Below are positions 17,321 to 26,277 of a stretch of DNA of 64,000 bases, piece by piece; positions within the stretch are counted from its first letter, which is position 1, and each line of letters opens with the position of its first letter. The DNA lies in the NCBI GenBank assembly GCA_017962745.1, contig JAGCUR010000007.1, positions 21,743 through 85,742 on the forward strand, read 5' to 3'. Origin of the DNA: Bacilli bacterium. GTDB taxonomy: Bacteria > Bacillota_I > Bacilli_A > ML615J-28 > CAG-698. A program made the position numbers and the translations under genes. The notes under the pieces are model-generated. The model saw only the letters and a program-made list of their open reading frames with translations, made no database searches and was not told the origin of the DNA.

Positions 17321-17381
17321 ACATTATTTATTTTTTGTTTTGAATATCACAAAATTTTATCTCATCATAATGATTATTGCT

Positions 17382-17410
17382 TTGACTTTTGGCAACCGAT
17401 ATTATACAAT
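17382..17410 (+). promoter_or_regulatory. Promoter of the tdk-tadA-ffs unit
   Basis: TTGACT (17382-17387), 17-bp spacer, TACAAT (17405-17410), 33 bases before the tdk ATG. Confidence 0.8.
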
Positions 17411-17442
17411 TTTAATAGAAGTAAAATTAATAGGAGTTAGAT

Positions 17443-18015
17443 ATGGATTTACCTTTACAAGCTGGTTGGATTGAAGTTATTTGTGGATGCATGTATGCTG
17501 GTAAGACAGAAGAATTATTACGTCGTGTACGTCGTATACAATATGCGAAAAAAGAAGTAGTTTTATTTAAACCAAAAATTGATAATCGCTATAGCGAAGA
17601 TGCAGTTGTATCACACAATAAGAATCAATTAAAATCGGTTAGCATATCTAAATCAAGTGAAATATTCAAACATATCACGAAAGAGACATATGCAGTAGCA
17701 ATCGATGAAGTACAATTCTTCGATAATGATATCGTTAATGTATGTAATAGCTTAGCTGATAATGGTATTAGAGTGATTGTAGCAGGACTTGATTGCGACT
17801 TTAGAGGCGAACCTTTTGGACCAGTTCCTCAACTACTTGCTAGAGCTGAAGATGTTACAAAATTAACTGCTATTTGCCAAGTATGTGGAGCTCCCGCAAC
17901 ACGTACCCAAAGAATTATAAATGGTGAACCTGCTAAGTATTCTGATCCAGTTATTTTAGTTGGAGCAAAAGAATCATATGAAGCAAGATGCAGACACCAT
18001 CATATCGTGAAATAA
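17443..18015 (+). CDS. tdk: Thymidine kinase
   Basis: A 190-residue type II thymidine kinase that phosphorylates thymidine to dTMP in nucleoside salvage. It has the P-loop [12 protein letters not shown], the DEVQFF Walker B-like motif, [10 protein letters not shown] (the lasso start) and the zinc-ribbon cysteines CQVCG and C-R-H-H-H near the end. Full length, with AGGAG 7 bases upstream. Only one base separates its stop from tadA. Confidence 0.95.
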   Translation: MDLPLQAGWIEVICGCMYAGKTEELLRRVRRIQYAKKEVVLFKPKIDNRYSEDAVVSHNKNQLKSVSISKSSEIFKHITKETYAVAIDEVQFFDNDIVNVCNSLADNGIRVIVAGLDCDFRGEPFGPVPQLLARAEDVTKLTAICQVCGAPATRTQRIINGEPAKYSDPVILVGAKESYEARCRHHHIVK

Positions 18016-18016
18016 A

Positions 18017-18475
18017 ATGATTAAAGATGATGCATACTATATGCGGATTGCTTTGAAAGAAGCAAAAAAAGCATATGAAGAAAAAGAAGTTCCTGTTGGG
18101 TGCTGTATCGTATGCGATGAGATAGTCATCGCCAAAGGACACAACCTAAGAGAAACTAAAAAAGATGTTACGATGCATGCGGAAATTGTAGCGATCAAGA
18201 AAGCATGCAGCAAGTTAAATAGATGGATACTAGATGATTGCACGATATACATTACAGCAGAACCATGCTTAATGTGTGCAGGAGCTATTAGCCAAGCAAG
18301 AATTAAAAAAATAGTATATGGCGTAGCAAGCCCTAAATATGGTGCATGCGAAAGCGTATGTAATGTCATAGATAACCCAAGATTATTTACTAATACAATT
18401 ATTACTAAAGGTGTTTTAAAAGAAGAAATCGAAAAGATGATGAAAGATTTCTTTATATGTCTTCGGAAACAGTAA
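18017..18475 (+). CDS. tadA: tRNA-specific adenosine deaminase
   Basis: A 152-residue zinc deaminase that converts A34 of tRNA-Arg(ACG) to inosine. The active-site motifs are HAEIVAI (zinc histidine and catalytic glutamate) and PCLMCAGAISQARI (zinc cysteines). There is no strong ribosome binding site in the single-base gap after tdk, so translational coupling is likely. The SRP RNA gene starts at its stop codon, the usual Bacillota neighbourhood for tadA. Confidence 0.93.
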   Translation: MIKDDAYYMRIALKEAKKAYEEKEVPVGCCIVCDEIVIAKGHNLRETKKDVTMHAEIVAIKKACSKLNRWILDDCTIYITAEPCLMCAGAISQARIKKIVYGVASPKYGACESVCNVIDNPRLFTNTIITKGVLKEEIEKMMKDFFICLRKQ

Positions 18476-18585
18476 TCTCGCTTGATGTACCCATATTCAA
18501 GATTAAGTGGTGAACCAGGTCAGGTCGTGACAGAAGCAGCCTTAAGCTTACTTAGTTTGTGAGTATGGGTACATGAGGCGAGATT
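18474..18585 (+). ncRNA. ffs: Signal recognition particle RNA (small bacterial type)
   Basis: About 112 bases that fold as one long hairpin with outer pairing AATCTCGC (18474-18481) and GCGAGATT (18578-18585). The apical domain IV consensus is seen in GAACCAGGTCAGGTC followed by GACAGAAGCAGCC. It lacks the Alu domain of the larger Bacillus RNA. It directly abuts the tadA stop codon. In many Bacillota dnaX comes next; here an ABC transporter operon follows instead. Confidence 0.93.
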
Positions 18586-18607
18586 AATACTATCGGGAGG
18601 ATTATTT

Positions 18608-20890
18608 ATGAGAATAAATAATTTGAGCAAAATTTATCGTGGAAAATATGATACCGTTAAAGCCCTTAACGATATGACACTAAACTTTGATGAGAAAGGT
18701 TTAGTTTTTATTGTCGGCGTTAGTGGATCAGGTAAATCTACGTTAATGAATATGTTATCTGGCATTGATAAACCATCTAATGGTGATGTAATCGTAGGCG
18801 GTAAAAGCCTATATGACCAAGAAAATGGCGAAATGTTTGGATACCGTAATTCGTATGTTGGTTTAATTTTCCAAGACTATAACTTAATAGATGACTTAGA
18901 TGTATACGATAATATCAAATTACCTCTTGAATTATTAGGCAAAACTGACTTCTCAAAAGTTGATGAAGTAGCTAAAGCAATTGATATTGAAGATATTCTT
19001 CATCACAAAGTTAATGAAATATCATCAGGACAAATGCAAAGAGTTGCAATTGCTAGAGCACTTGTAAAAGATGCTAATATCATTTTAGCTGACGAACCAA
19101 CTGGTAACCTAGACTCTACTAATGGCGATATCGTATTAAATTTATTAAAAGAAGTTAGTAATGAAAAGCTAGTAGTTGTCATTACTCATGATGATTATGC
19201 AGCCCATAAATTTGGTGATCGTATTATTGAAATCGAAGATGGTAAGATTTTAAGCGATTCAAAACCATTAGCACAAGATTTAGATAATACATTACCAGAG
19301 TTTAGACAACCAATTGTTACATTTAAAAATCAAGTTAGATTTACTAAGAGCTTTATTAAAAGATATCTTGCTAGATCTTTAACTATTTTTATTACATTAT
19401 TGTTAATCCCAATCATTGGGGCAATCCTAGCTGGATATGGCTTCTTTGATGTAGCTAAGACATATCAATCTCACCAAAAGAAATATGGTGGCGAATATGT
19501 CGTATTAGCTACTGAAAAAAGAGGACTTAATGTATACTTTGATGCCGATTTATATACCGATACATTTAATGCTTATCCTGGTAGTAAATTAATTCAAGTA
19601 TTTAATACATCTATTGTCTTTAAAGAAGTTAATGAAACTGATGAAGATTATGATTCATTCTATACAAATGAAATCAAACATGTATCAATTTATCAAAATG
19701 GTTTCTTCAAGATTGATGGTATGGAACCTACATCTACTGATGAGATCGTAATTACTGATTATCTTGAAGCATCGCTAGAACATTATTTAGGCTATACTCC
19801 GGATAGACTAAATATTTATGGCCATAACTATGAAATAGTTGGTATCGCTGATACAAACTATGAAAAGTTTATCAATGCGGATATGAGTGATGATTTCACG
19901 AGAATGGCATTTGAAGATAATATGTATATCTACAATTCAATCATTATGGATGAAGCAAGTTATGGCGATCCAACTGATTCTAAATCATTTGTACGTAGAT
20001 GTACTCAATATAAAGAAATATTCTTCTGTAAAAACGTTAATACAGGCGAAACAATGAAAGATATTGAAATAACAGTTTATACTCAATCTGCTAAGAGTGT
20101 TTCTGTTATGTCAACTTCAGTTAGAGGCTACCCAACAATTGGTGGTAAGACTGCATATTTCTCTACTGCTTTAATTCAAACATTGGGATTTGGTAATAAT
20201 TATCGTGGTGCAGTTTCTAAGAATGCCCCAACGATGACATTCTATGATCGTAGTAGATGTGCAGCTAACTTCCAAATTGGTGGAGTATTTGAGAGTGATA
20301 AATGTGAAATCATTTTAGCTGATTCCACATTCAGAACTTATGCAGTTGATAAAGTAGGTTATGGCCGCCTAGTCATCTCTACAAACGATAAAAACTACAA
20401 TAAGATTGTTAATAACGAAAATGTCATCAATAATTCATTCGTTTATGCTAATAGCATTAACGATCGTATTAAATCGACACGTATTGCGATCTTTGAAGTA
20501 TTATTTGCTGTACTTGTAATTTTAATTGCTTTTGGTGGATTTATTAATTCATATACTTTATCAAATGAAAAACGTAAGATTGGTATTAAATATTCTTTAG
20601 GTTTATCGAGAAAGAAGATTGTAACACCATATATCTTAGAATACAGTTTATACATTTTAATTGGTTTTGTAATTAGCTTTGGTATTGCGAAGTTTGGTTT
20701 CCCATTTATTTTAAGATTACTTAATATGGCTGATGATTTCGCATATAAAGAAGCTACATTCTTCTATATTTCAGTAGCTGTTATTGTTGGCTGGAACTTA
20801 ACGATAGCTATTATAATGATCGCAAGCTTACTACTCATGATTGCTACAATCATGCGTAAGAGCCCAGTCGAGATCATTAAGGATATTTAG
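18608..20890 (+). CDS. MacB/FtsX-type ABC transporter, fused ATPase and permease (first of a pair)
   Basis: A 760-residue half-transporter. Residues about 1-225 form the ATPase: Walker A GVSGSGKST, signature EISSGQMQRVAIARA, Walker B IILADEPTGNLD and the switch ITHDD. One membrane helix follows (about 255-277), then a large extracytoplasmic domain (about 280-620) and three more helices with the FtsX-like segment NEKRKIGIKYSLGLSRKKI. This is the MacB topology with the ATPase fused in front. MacB-like systems move peptides, lipoproteins or antibiotics rather than nutrients; the substrate is unknown. GGGAGG site 7 bases before the ATG. Pairs with the next gene. Confidence 0.88.
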   Translation: MRINNLSKIYRGKYDTVKALNDMTLNFDEKGLVFIVGVSGSGKSTLMNMLSGIDKPSNGDVIVGGKSLYDQENGEMFGYRNSYVGLIFQDYNLIDDLDVYDNIKLPLELLGKTDFSKVDEVAKAIDIEDILHHKVNEISSGQMQRVAIARALVKDANIILADEPTGNLDSTNGDIVLNLLKEVSNEKLVVVITHDDYAAHKFGDRIIEIEDGKILSDSKPLAQDLDNTLPEFRQPIVTFKNQVRFTKSFIKRYLARSLTIFITLLLIPIIGAILAGYGFFDVAKTYQSHQKKYGGEYVVLATEKRGLNVYFDADLYTDTFNAYPGSKLIQVFNTSIVFKEVNETDEDYDSFYTNEIKHVSIYQNGFFKIDGMEPTSTDEIVITDYLEASLEHYLGYTPDRLNIYGHNYEIVGIADTNYEKFINADMSDDFTRMAFEDNMYIYNSIIMDEASYGDPTDSKSFVRRCTQYKEIFFCKNVNTGETMKDIEITVYTQSAKSVSVMSTSVRGYPTIGGKTAYFSTALIQTLGFGNNYRGAVSKNAPTMTFYDRSRCAANFQIGGVFESDKCEIILADSTFRTYAVDKVGYGRLVISTNDKNYNKIVNNENVINNSFVYANSINDRIKSTRIAIFEVLFAVLVILIAFGGFINSYTLSNEKRKIGIKYSLGLSRKKIVTPYILEYSLYILIGFVISFGIAKFGFPFILRLLNMADDFAYKEATFFYISVAVIVGWNLTIAIIMIASLLLMIATIMRKSPVEIIKDI

Positions 20891-20900
20891 GAGGTGGATT

Positions 20901-23666
20901 ATGAGTTACGTAAAGATTAAACACCTAACTAAGTATTATACGCGTGAAGAACCAGTTATCTCTAACCTAAATCTTGAGTTCCCAGCAACAGGACTTAATA
21001 TTGTCGTTGGTAAGAGTGGCTGCGGAAAGACGACTTTACTTAATGTAATCGGATCAATGGATAATGATTACATCGGTACAGTAAATGTCGGTGGTAAAGT
21101 TTTATCAAAGATGAGCGATAAGCAATTATCGAAATATAAAAATTTTACAATTGGTTATATCTTCCAAAAAGAAGATTTATTTGAAGAACTAACAGTAGAA
21201 GAAAACTTAAAAATTGTCTTAGATATGCAATCTAAGAAAGCAAGTATAGCTGATGTATTAGAGCGAGTTGGCCTAGCTGGTTTTGAAAAGCGTAAGATTA
21301 AATATCTATCTGGCGGTGAAAGACAACGTGTAGGTATCGCGAGAGTCTTAATTAAAGATTGTTCAATCATTTTAGCCGATGAACCTACTAGTGCTCTAGA
21401 TAGTAAGAATGGTAATCAAATCTTTAAGCTACTCCAAGATATCAGTAAAGAAAGATTAGTAATCGCGGTTACCCACGATACTAAGAAAGCATTTAACTAT
21501 GCGGACCGTATCATCCGCTTTAGCGATGGTAATGTAGTAGAAGATAAAGAAATTAATGATTGTCCTGATAAAGAAATCGTTGATATTTATAAAAAGCCTA
21601 GAGGCGCTGCTTTAGCACCAGTCTTTAAGTTCCAATTTACAAGAGGCTTATTCATCAATATCTTTGTTACTTTACTTTTATCTTTAGCGATGATGGCTTT
21701 AAGCGTATCAGCTGAACAAAAGATAATTTATGATGAATACCAAAAGTATGAAGCTGAAGGCTATACTGGTGTAAATGTAGATAGGGTAATATCAACGCAA
21801 ATTAAAAATAATATTAATTTGTGGAGCGTAGCACCAAAGACTACCGAAGAATCACCTTATCAATACTTAAGCGAAGTAGCACTTATTAAAGGTGGCCTTG
21901 ATAGTTCTGATTTAGAAATCCTTAAAAACCATGTAAATGGTGCCAACATTAATGTTAACAATAGTGTTGTTGGTAACTTAATTGTTAAGTATGCTTCTAA
22001 ATCACAACCAAAAGATGCATCAATTTCGGGCATTGGCTCAGTTGCTTGGCATGAAGATGAAAGAACACCATTTGAATACTATCTATATGATGCAAATAAT
22101 AAATACGATATTATCGGTACTCTTCCTAAAGAAGATAACGAAATATTAGTAACTGATACATTTGCGGATTTATATTGTAGAGCAAGATCTGAAGATGGAT
22201 CGTTTGTTAATGGTGGTGTATCAGAATATTATGGTACATTTACAGGTGACTATACTACCCTAATCGGTGATACAGTAGTTATTAGAGATATTTATTATCA
22301 AATTGATTCATATTACTACACTAACGAAGTAGAATTTAAAGTAACTGGTATTATTAAAACTGGTCAACTTGATTATTTCTATTATCGTGAAGGCGATTAT
22401 TACTATACTAGTAAAATTAAACAACAAACTGGTAGAGCAACTTATATGAATTCAGCTCATAACCAACCATATGGATATATCGTTACTATGGTTGATTTAG
22501 ATGCGATTAGAACTACACCATATCTATTTAAGACTCTTAACTTAACAGGCGTTGATTTACAAGATGTAAATGTTGGCGGTAATGTTAAGGCATTTGTGGG
22601 GACAGATGATTACCGTGTAAGAGGATATAATGATCCAACATATGGTTACTATACAGTTTACTATGTGGATAACTTACAAAAAGACCGCAATGAACGTATC
22701 ATCGTTAAGTCTACAACTAATGCTAACTTGCAAGATAACGAAGTAATGTTAACGCTAAGTGCACTTAAAAAGATTGCACCAAGTGTAGATACTAGTAGCG
22801 AATCAGCTGTTACTAATTATTTCAATAATAATCTAAAAGATAGAACATTTAAGATTTCATTTGAAACAATTAATAATTCTAATGAAATGGATTGTAGAAT
22901 CGTTGGTATTACTAAAGAAGATGGTGATATATCAATGTATATATCTGATAACTTGTATGCTAGTTTATTTGCGGATAACCAACCAGAAATTAATTATGGT
23001 GTAACGCTAGATTTAGCAGGTTTAAACTTAAATCAAAGAAAGAAGTTAATGGAACATTTATATGATTTAGGTTACATTATGTCACCAATCGATGTAATGC
23101 CTGGTGCATATTCTGAATTTATCCCTGAAGCATCAATTGCTACAATTACCGATTCAATCGGTGAATCAGAAGAAGGTAATATATCTTTATACAATATGTA
23201 TTCAGAATATTACAATACTGCTTCAGTTAAGAGTATGAATAACTTCTTAAGAATTCTAGATAGCATTTCAATCTTTACATTAGTAATGGCACTAGTTGTA
23301 TCAATTGGCTGTATTTATCTAAATGAACGTAAGCACAAAGTATATATCGTTAAGATGTGTATTTTAGGTGTAAGACCAAGAAAGATTATTGTAATGCAAT
23401 TCATTACATATCTACTAATGTCAGTATTAGTATTTGGTTTGACAATGCTTGGTACATTCTTATTTAGTATCTTAGCTAATAGCGCAATGACGCTAACATT
23501 CCCAGTTATTAACGCTCAAGGTGTGGAAGCTGGGGCATTTAGTGTATATCGTATTAGAATGATTTTAACATCTAATACAATTAAGTTTGCGGCACTTGGT
23601 ACAATAATTACAGCCTTTATAGGCTTAGTATGTACTTCAATTGCAGTTAAGCAATTTAAGAAATAA
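20901..23666 (+). CDS. MacB/FtsX-type ABC transporter, fused ATPase and permease (second of a pair)
   Basis: A 921-residue paralogue of the preceding protein with the same plan: ATPase (Walker A GKSGCGKTT, signature YLSGGERQRVGIARV, Walker B IILADEPTSALD), one helix near 257-277, a very large external domain (about 280-790) rich in Y, N, D and T, then three C-terminal helices with NERKHKVYIVKMCILGVRPR. The frame is open to 20841, but the ATG at 20901 follows GGAGGTGGATT and gives the normal ATPase start. It lies 10 bases after the first subunit, so the two probably form a heterodimer. Confidence 0.88.
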   Translation: MSYVKIKHLTKYYTREEPVISNLNLEFPATGLNIVVGKSGCGKTTLLNVIGSMDNDYIGTVNVGGKVLSKMSDKQLSKYKNFTIGYIFQKEDLFEELTVEENLKIVLDMQSKKASIADVLERVGLAGFEKRKIKYLSGGERQRVGIARVLIKDCSIILADEPTSALDSKNGNQIFKLLQDISKERLVIAVTHDTKKAFNYADRIIRFSDGNVVEDKEINDCPDKEIVDIYKKPRGAALAPVFKFQFTRGLFINIFVTLLLSLAMMALSVSAEQKIIYDEYQKYEAEGYTGVNVDRVISTQIKNNINLWSVAPKTTEESPYQYLSEVALIKGGLDSSDLEILKNHVNGANINVNNSVVGNLIVKYASKSQPKDASISGIGSVAWHEDERTPFEYYLYDANNKYDIIGTLPKEDNEILVTDTFADLYCRARSEDGSFVNGGVSEYYGTFTGDYTTLIGDTVVIRDIYYQIDSYYYTNEVEFKVTGIIKTGQLDYFYYREGDYYYTSKIKQQTGRATYMNSAHNQPYGYIVTMVDLDAIRTTPYLFKTLNLTGVDLQDVNVGGNVKAFVGTDDYRVRGYNDPTYGYYTVYYVDNLQKDRNERIIVKSTTNANLQDNEVMLTLSALKKIAPSVDTSSESAVTNYFNNNLKDRTFKISFETINNSNEMDCRIVGITKEDGDISMYISDNLYASLFADNQPEINYGVTLDLAGLNLNQRKKLMEHLYDLGYIMSPIDVMPGAYSEFIPEASIATITDSIGESEEGNISLYNMYSEYYNTASVKSMNNFLRILDSISIFTLVMALVVSIGCIYLNERKHKVYIVKMCILGVRPRKIIVMQFITYLLMSVLVFGLTMLGTFLFSILANSAMTLTFPVINAQGVEAGAFSVYRIRMILTSNTIKFAALGTIITAFIGLVCTSIAVKQFKK

Positions 23667-23670
23667 AATT

Positions 23671-23706
23671 AAAAGTCTACATTTTTCTAAAATGTAGGCT
23701 TTTTTA
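23671..23706 (+). terminator. Terminator of the ABC transporter operon
   Basis: A stem AGTCTACATTTT / AAAATGTAGGCT (one G-T pair) with a short loop, followed by six T residues. Confidence 0.85.
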
Positions 23707-23713
23707 GTTATTT

Positions 23714-23723
23714 TTGGTATAAT
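23714..23723 (+). promoter_or_regulatory. Extended -10 promoter of dus
   Basis: TTGGTATAAT has the TGnTATAAT form. No good -35 is seen at the right distance. Transcription would start near 23730, leaving only about 13 untranslated bases with a weak TAGGT site. Confidence 0.6.
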
Positions 23724-23742
23724 CTACCAGTAGGTATTTATT

Positions 23743-24720
23743 ATGGAATTAAAGATTAGAGATATTATATTGCCATCTAAAGTAATTGTAGCGCCGCTTG
23801 CGGGTTACACTAATAAAGTGTACCGCGAGATAATGCATTTACATAAAGCCGGGATGGTGTGTTGCGAAATGGTGAGCGCTAAAGGCTTGCTTTACGAAAA
23901 CCAAAAAACATTTGATATGTTAGAAGTAGGGGATGAAGGTATTTGCTCAATGCAAATATTTGGTTCGACTCCTGAAGACTTAGTAGTAGCTGCTAAGATA
24001 TTAGATAAAGAAACTAAATGCGATATTATCGATATCAATATGGGCTGCCCAGTTAAGAAAGTCACAACCACTGGCGCGGGATCAGCTTTGCTTAAAGATC
24101 CAAAACTAATATATGATATCGTTAAAGCGGTTTGTGATAACGTATCTAAACCGGTAACAGTTAAAATTAGAGCCGGTTGGGATCATAAATCTATTAACTG
24201 CGCTGAAGTTGCAAAAATGATTGAAGCCGCTGGTGCTAGTATGATCACAATACATGGCCGTACTAAAAGTGATTTATATTCTGGTAAAGTAAATTTAGAC
24301 TATATCAAGATGGTAAAAGATGCCGTATCAATTCCAGTAATTGGTAATGGTGATATTAAATCATATGAAGATGCGATTAAGATGATGCAATATACTGGTT
24401 GCGATGGCGTAATGATCGGTAGAGCAACGCTAGGTAATCCGTGGCTTGTAGAAGAAATTGTAGATAAAATGGAAGGTAGACCATTTAGCGCTCCATCTAA
24501 AAAAGAAAAGATTGATATGTTAATCTATCACTTTAACGAACTAGTTAAACTTAAAGGCGAAAAGATTGCAGTTTTAGAAATGCGTAGTATGGCTGGCTGG
24601 TATGTAAAAGGGATGGCTAACGTTAAGGAATACAAACGCGCCCTCGTAAACATTAAAACTAAAGATGAATTCTTAGAACTAATCGATAAGTATTTAGTAA
24701 ATGGTGATAATGATGATTGA
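23743..24720 (+). CDS. dusB: tRNA-dihydrouridine synthase (DusB type)
   Basis: A 325-residue FMN-dependent enzyme that reduces uridine in tRNA D-loops. It has the TIM-barrel start VIVAPLAGYTNKVYR, the catalytic-cysteine loop DINMGCPVKKVTTTGAGSAL, then TVKIRAGW, ITIHGRTK, VIGNGDI and DGVMIGRATLGNPW for FMN binding. The length is usual. The stop overlaps the start of queH, so two tRNA-modification genes are coupled. Confidence 0.92.
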   Translation: MELKIRDIILPSKVIVAPLAGYTNKVYREIMHLHKAGMVCCEMVSAKGLLYENQKTFDMLEVGDEGICSMQIFGSTPEDLVVAAKILDKETKCDIIDINMGCPVKKVTTTGAGSALLKDPKLIYDIVKAVCDNVSKPVTVKIRAGWDHKSINCAEVAKMIEAAGASMITIHGRTKSDLYSGKVNLDYIKMVKDAVSIPVIGNGDIKSYEDAIKMMQYTGCDGVMIGRATLGNPWLVEEIVDKMEGRPFSAPSKKEKIDMLIYHFNELVKLKGEKIAVLEMRSMAGWYVKGMANVKEYKRALVNIKTKDEFLELIDKYLVNGDNDD

Positions 24721-25303
24721 TTCATATAATAAATATTTAGAGTTACTAGCATCGCTAAATGGTAAAAAGCCAACGCTTTTACTTCAAGCATGTTGCGGAC
24801 CATGCTCAAGTGCTGTCTTAGAACAACTTAAACCTTATTTTGAAATAACGATATTGTATTATAATCCTAATACTTACCCTGAAGCTGAATACGAAAAACG
24901 CTATAACGAGTTTAGTAAACTTGATGGCTTCAAGATGATTAAAGTAGATTATGATCATAATGAATTTTTAGATGTTGCTAAGGGATTAGAGGCTGAAATT
25001 GAAGGTGGAGCCAGGTGCTACAAATGCTACGAATTAAGACTTCAAAAAACTGCCACTTTAGCCAAGGAATTAGCATTTGACTACTTCTCTACAACCCTTT
25101 CAATTTCTCCACATAAAAATGCCAAGTGGATTAACGAAATTGGCTTAAAGTTAGAAGAAGAAATTGGCGTTAAGTTTCTATATTCTGACTTTAAAAAGAA
25201 AGAAGGATACAAAAGAAGTATCGAGATTTCTAAAGAAATTGGATTGTACAGACAAGATTATTGTGGATGTGAATATTCACTTAGAAACAATAATAACCAC
25301 TAA
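24713..25303 (+). CDS. queH: Epoxyqueuosine reductase QueH
   Basis: A 196-residue QueH protein (formerly DUF208) that catalyses the last step of queuosine formation in tRNA. The metal-site cysteines are in LLLQACCGPCSS near the N-terminus, CYKCYELRL in the middle and YCGCEYS near the end. Y-x-x-R-Y and LSISPHKN are also family marks. ATG codons lie at 24710 and 24713 behind GGTGAT inside the end of dusB; either may be used. No other queuosine genes are in the window. Confidence 0.92.
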   Translation: MIDSYNKYLELLASLNGKKPTLLLQACCGPCSSAVLEQLKPYFEITILYYNPNTYPEAEYEKRYNEFSKLDGFKMIKVDYDHNEFLDVAKGLEAEIEGGARCYKCYELRLQKTATLAKELAFDYFSTTLSISPHKNAKWINEIGLKLEEEIGVKFLYSDFKKKEGYKRSIEISKEIGLYRQDYCGCEYSLRNNNNH

Positions 25304-25320
25304 ACGAAGTAATTAATCTA

Positions 25321-25333
25321 TGTGAACTTCACA
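25321..25333. promoter_or_regulatory. Palindrome overlapping the -35 of the GNAT gene, candidate operator
   Basis: A perfect inverted repeat TGTGAA-C-TTCACA whose right arm is the -35 hexamer. Its position suggests a repressor site, although it could also form a short stem at the end of the preceding transcript. Confidence 0.4.
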
Positions 25334-25356
25334 AATTGAATTATTTAATATATAAT
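25328..25356 (+). promoter_or_regulatory. Promoter of the GNAT leader transcript
   Basis: TTCACA (25328-25333), 17-bp spacer, TATAAT (25351-25356). Transcription should start near 25363. Confidence 0.7.
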
Positions 25357-25362
25357 CATAGT

Positions 25363-25478
25363 AGAATATTAGGTCACCGGAGAACAAGTGCCGTAGCACT
25401 ATTTGTTGATTAGGTGTCGAGTGAGCTCGGAATTATTAGGTTTATACCTTTAGTTATCCGAGCTCTTTTTATTTTTTG
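25363..25478 (+). promoter_or_regulatory. Structured leader with intrinsic terminator before a GNAT gene (riboswitch or attenuator candidate)
   Basis: An upstream hairpin pairs AACAAGTGC (25383-25391) with GCAC (25396-25399) and TTGTT (25403-25407), with a TAT bulge, and is enclosed by CACC (25375-25378) with GGTG (25413-25416). A strong terminator follows: GAGCTCGGA (25423-25431) with TCCGAGCTC (25457-25465) and a T-rich tract. CGAG (25418-25421) can pair with CTCG (25426-25429), which would break the terminator. The terminator precedes the gene's own GAGGAGG site, so read-through must be controlled. I do not recognise the aptamer; no convincing leader peptide is seen. Confidence 0.6.
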
Positions 25479-25488
25479 AGGAGGTATT

Positions 25489-26028
25489 ATGTCAGTAGTT
25501 ACACTTACAAAACTAAAAGAAGATGATTTAGAACAATTTGTAGTTGATAATCAAGAAGCATTTAAATATGGTGCCTTAGAGGAATTTGGAAAAAGAGATG
25601 ACCATTTTGAAGAAGATGAAGAAATAATATCGAGAAAAACGATCATCGATTGTATTCAAAATGGCGAAGCGTATAGAATCAAAGAGGATGGAGCAATTGT
25701 TGGTGGATTAGTTTTAAAAATCGATTATGAAACAAAACATAATCATTTAGACTTGTTATTCATTAAGCCTGCATATCATAGTAGAGGAATTGGATATAAA
25801 GCTTGGCAACTAGTTGAAAAATTATATCCAGATACTGTTATATGGGAAACATGTACACCTTATTTTGAAACAAGAAATATCCATTTTTATGTTAATAAAT
25901 GTGGATTCAAGATTGTAGAGTTCTTTAACAGTCATCATGTTGATCCGAATGATCCGGAAGGGTGCGATGAAGAATCATATGATGATTTTGATGGAATGTT
26001 TAGATTTGAAAAGTATATGGACAAATGA
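25489..26028 (+). CDS. GNAT family N-acetyltransferase
   Basis: A 179-residue acetyltransferase. The GNAT acetyl-CoA loop is present as YHSRGIGYKAWQLVEKLYP (R-x-x-G-x-G), preceded by the strand HLDLLFIKPAY and followed by TRNIHFYVNKCGFKIVEFF, the usual C-terminal Y-x-K-x-G-F pattern. The acceptor substrate is unknown. Expression appears to depend on read-through of the terminator in its leader, a layout common for drug-resistance and metabolite-controlled genes. GAGGAGG site 6 bases before the ATG. Confidence 0.9.
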   Translation: MSVVTLTKLKEDDLEQFVVDNQEAFKYGALEEFGKRDDHFEEDEEIISRKTIIDCIQNGEAYRIKEDGAIVGGLVLKIDYETKHNHLDLLFIKPAYHSRGIGYKAWQLVEKLYPDTVIWETCTPYFETRNIHFYVNKCGFKIVEFFNSHHVDPNDPEGCDEESYDDFDGMFRFEKYMDK

Positions 26029-26092
26029 TGGTAAATCATATGATTTGATTATGATGAGTGTCATTGGATATTTCACTTGTCTTTGCACGAAA

Positions 26093-26128
26093 AAATTAGT
26101 AGCAGTTTTAGCCAACTGCTACTAATTT
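26093..26128. terminator. Hairpin after the GNAT gene, probable terminator
   Basis: A perfect 15-bp stem (26093-26107 with 26114-26128, loop TTAGCC). The 3' side ends in TTTAAATTTG and lacks a long T-run, so termination may be partial. The rest of 26029-26202 shows nothing further. Confidence 0.65.
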
Positions 26129-26202
26129 AAATTTGCATAAGTTTATAAAACATACAATAAAATATTATTATAAAAACTTAACAAAGTGTTTGTTTTTCAC
26201 TC

Positions 26203-26231
26203 TTGTATTAATCTACAAAAAATAGTAAAAT
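26203..26231 (+). promoter_or_regulatory. Promoter of the GH20-ABC-nagB cluster
   Basis: TTGTAT (26203-26208), 17-bp spacer, TAAAAT (26226-26231), about 46 bases before the GH20 start. It is the only good promoter seen ahead of the 16-kb cluster. Confidence 0.65.
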
Positions 26232-26277
26232 GATAATTAGAGATATTATATTCATTTTTACGATAAAGGAGATATTT

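Noticed and set aside
18037..18369. A 110-codon minus-strand frame opposite tadA
   Set aside because: Shadow of the conserved tadA frame, with no translation signals.
25937..26125. A 62-codon plus-strand frame overlapping the end of the GNAT gene
   Set aside because: It starts inside the GNAT coding region without a ribosome binding site and runs into the hairpin.
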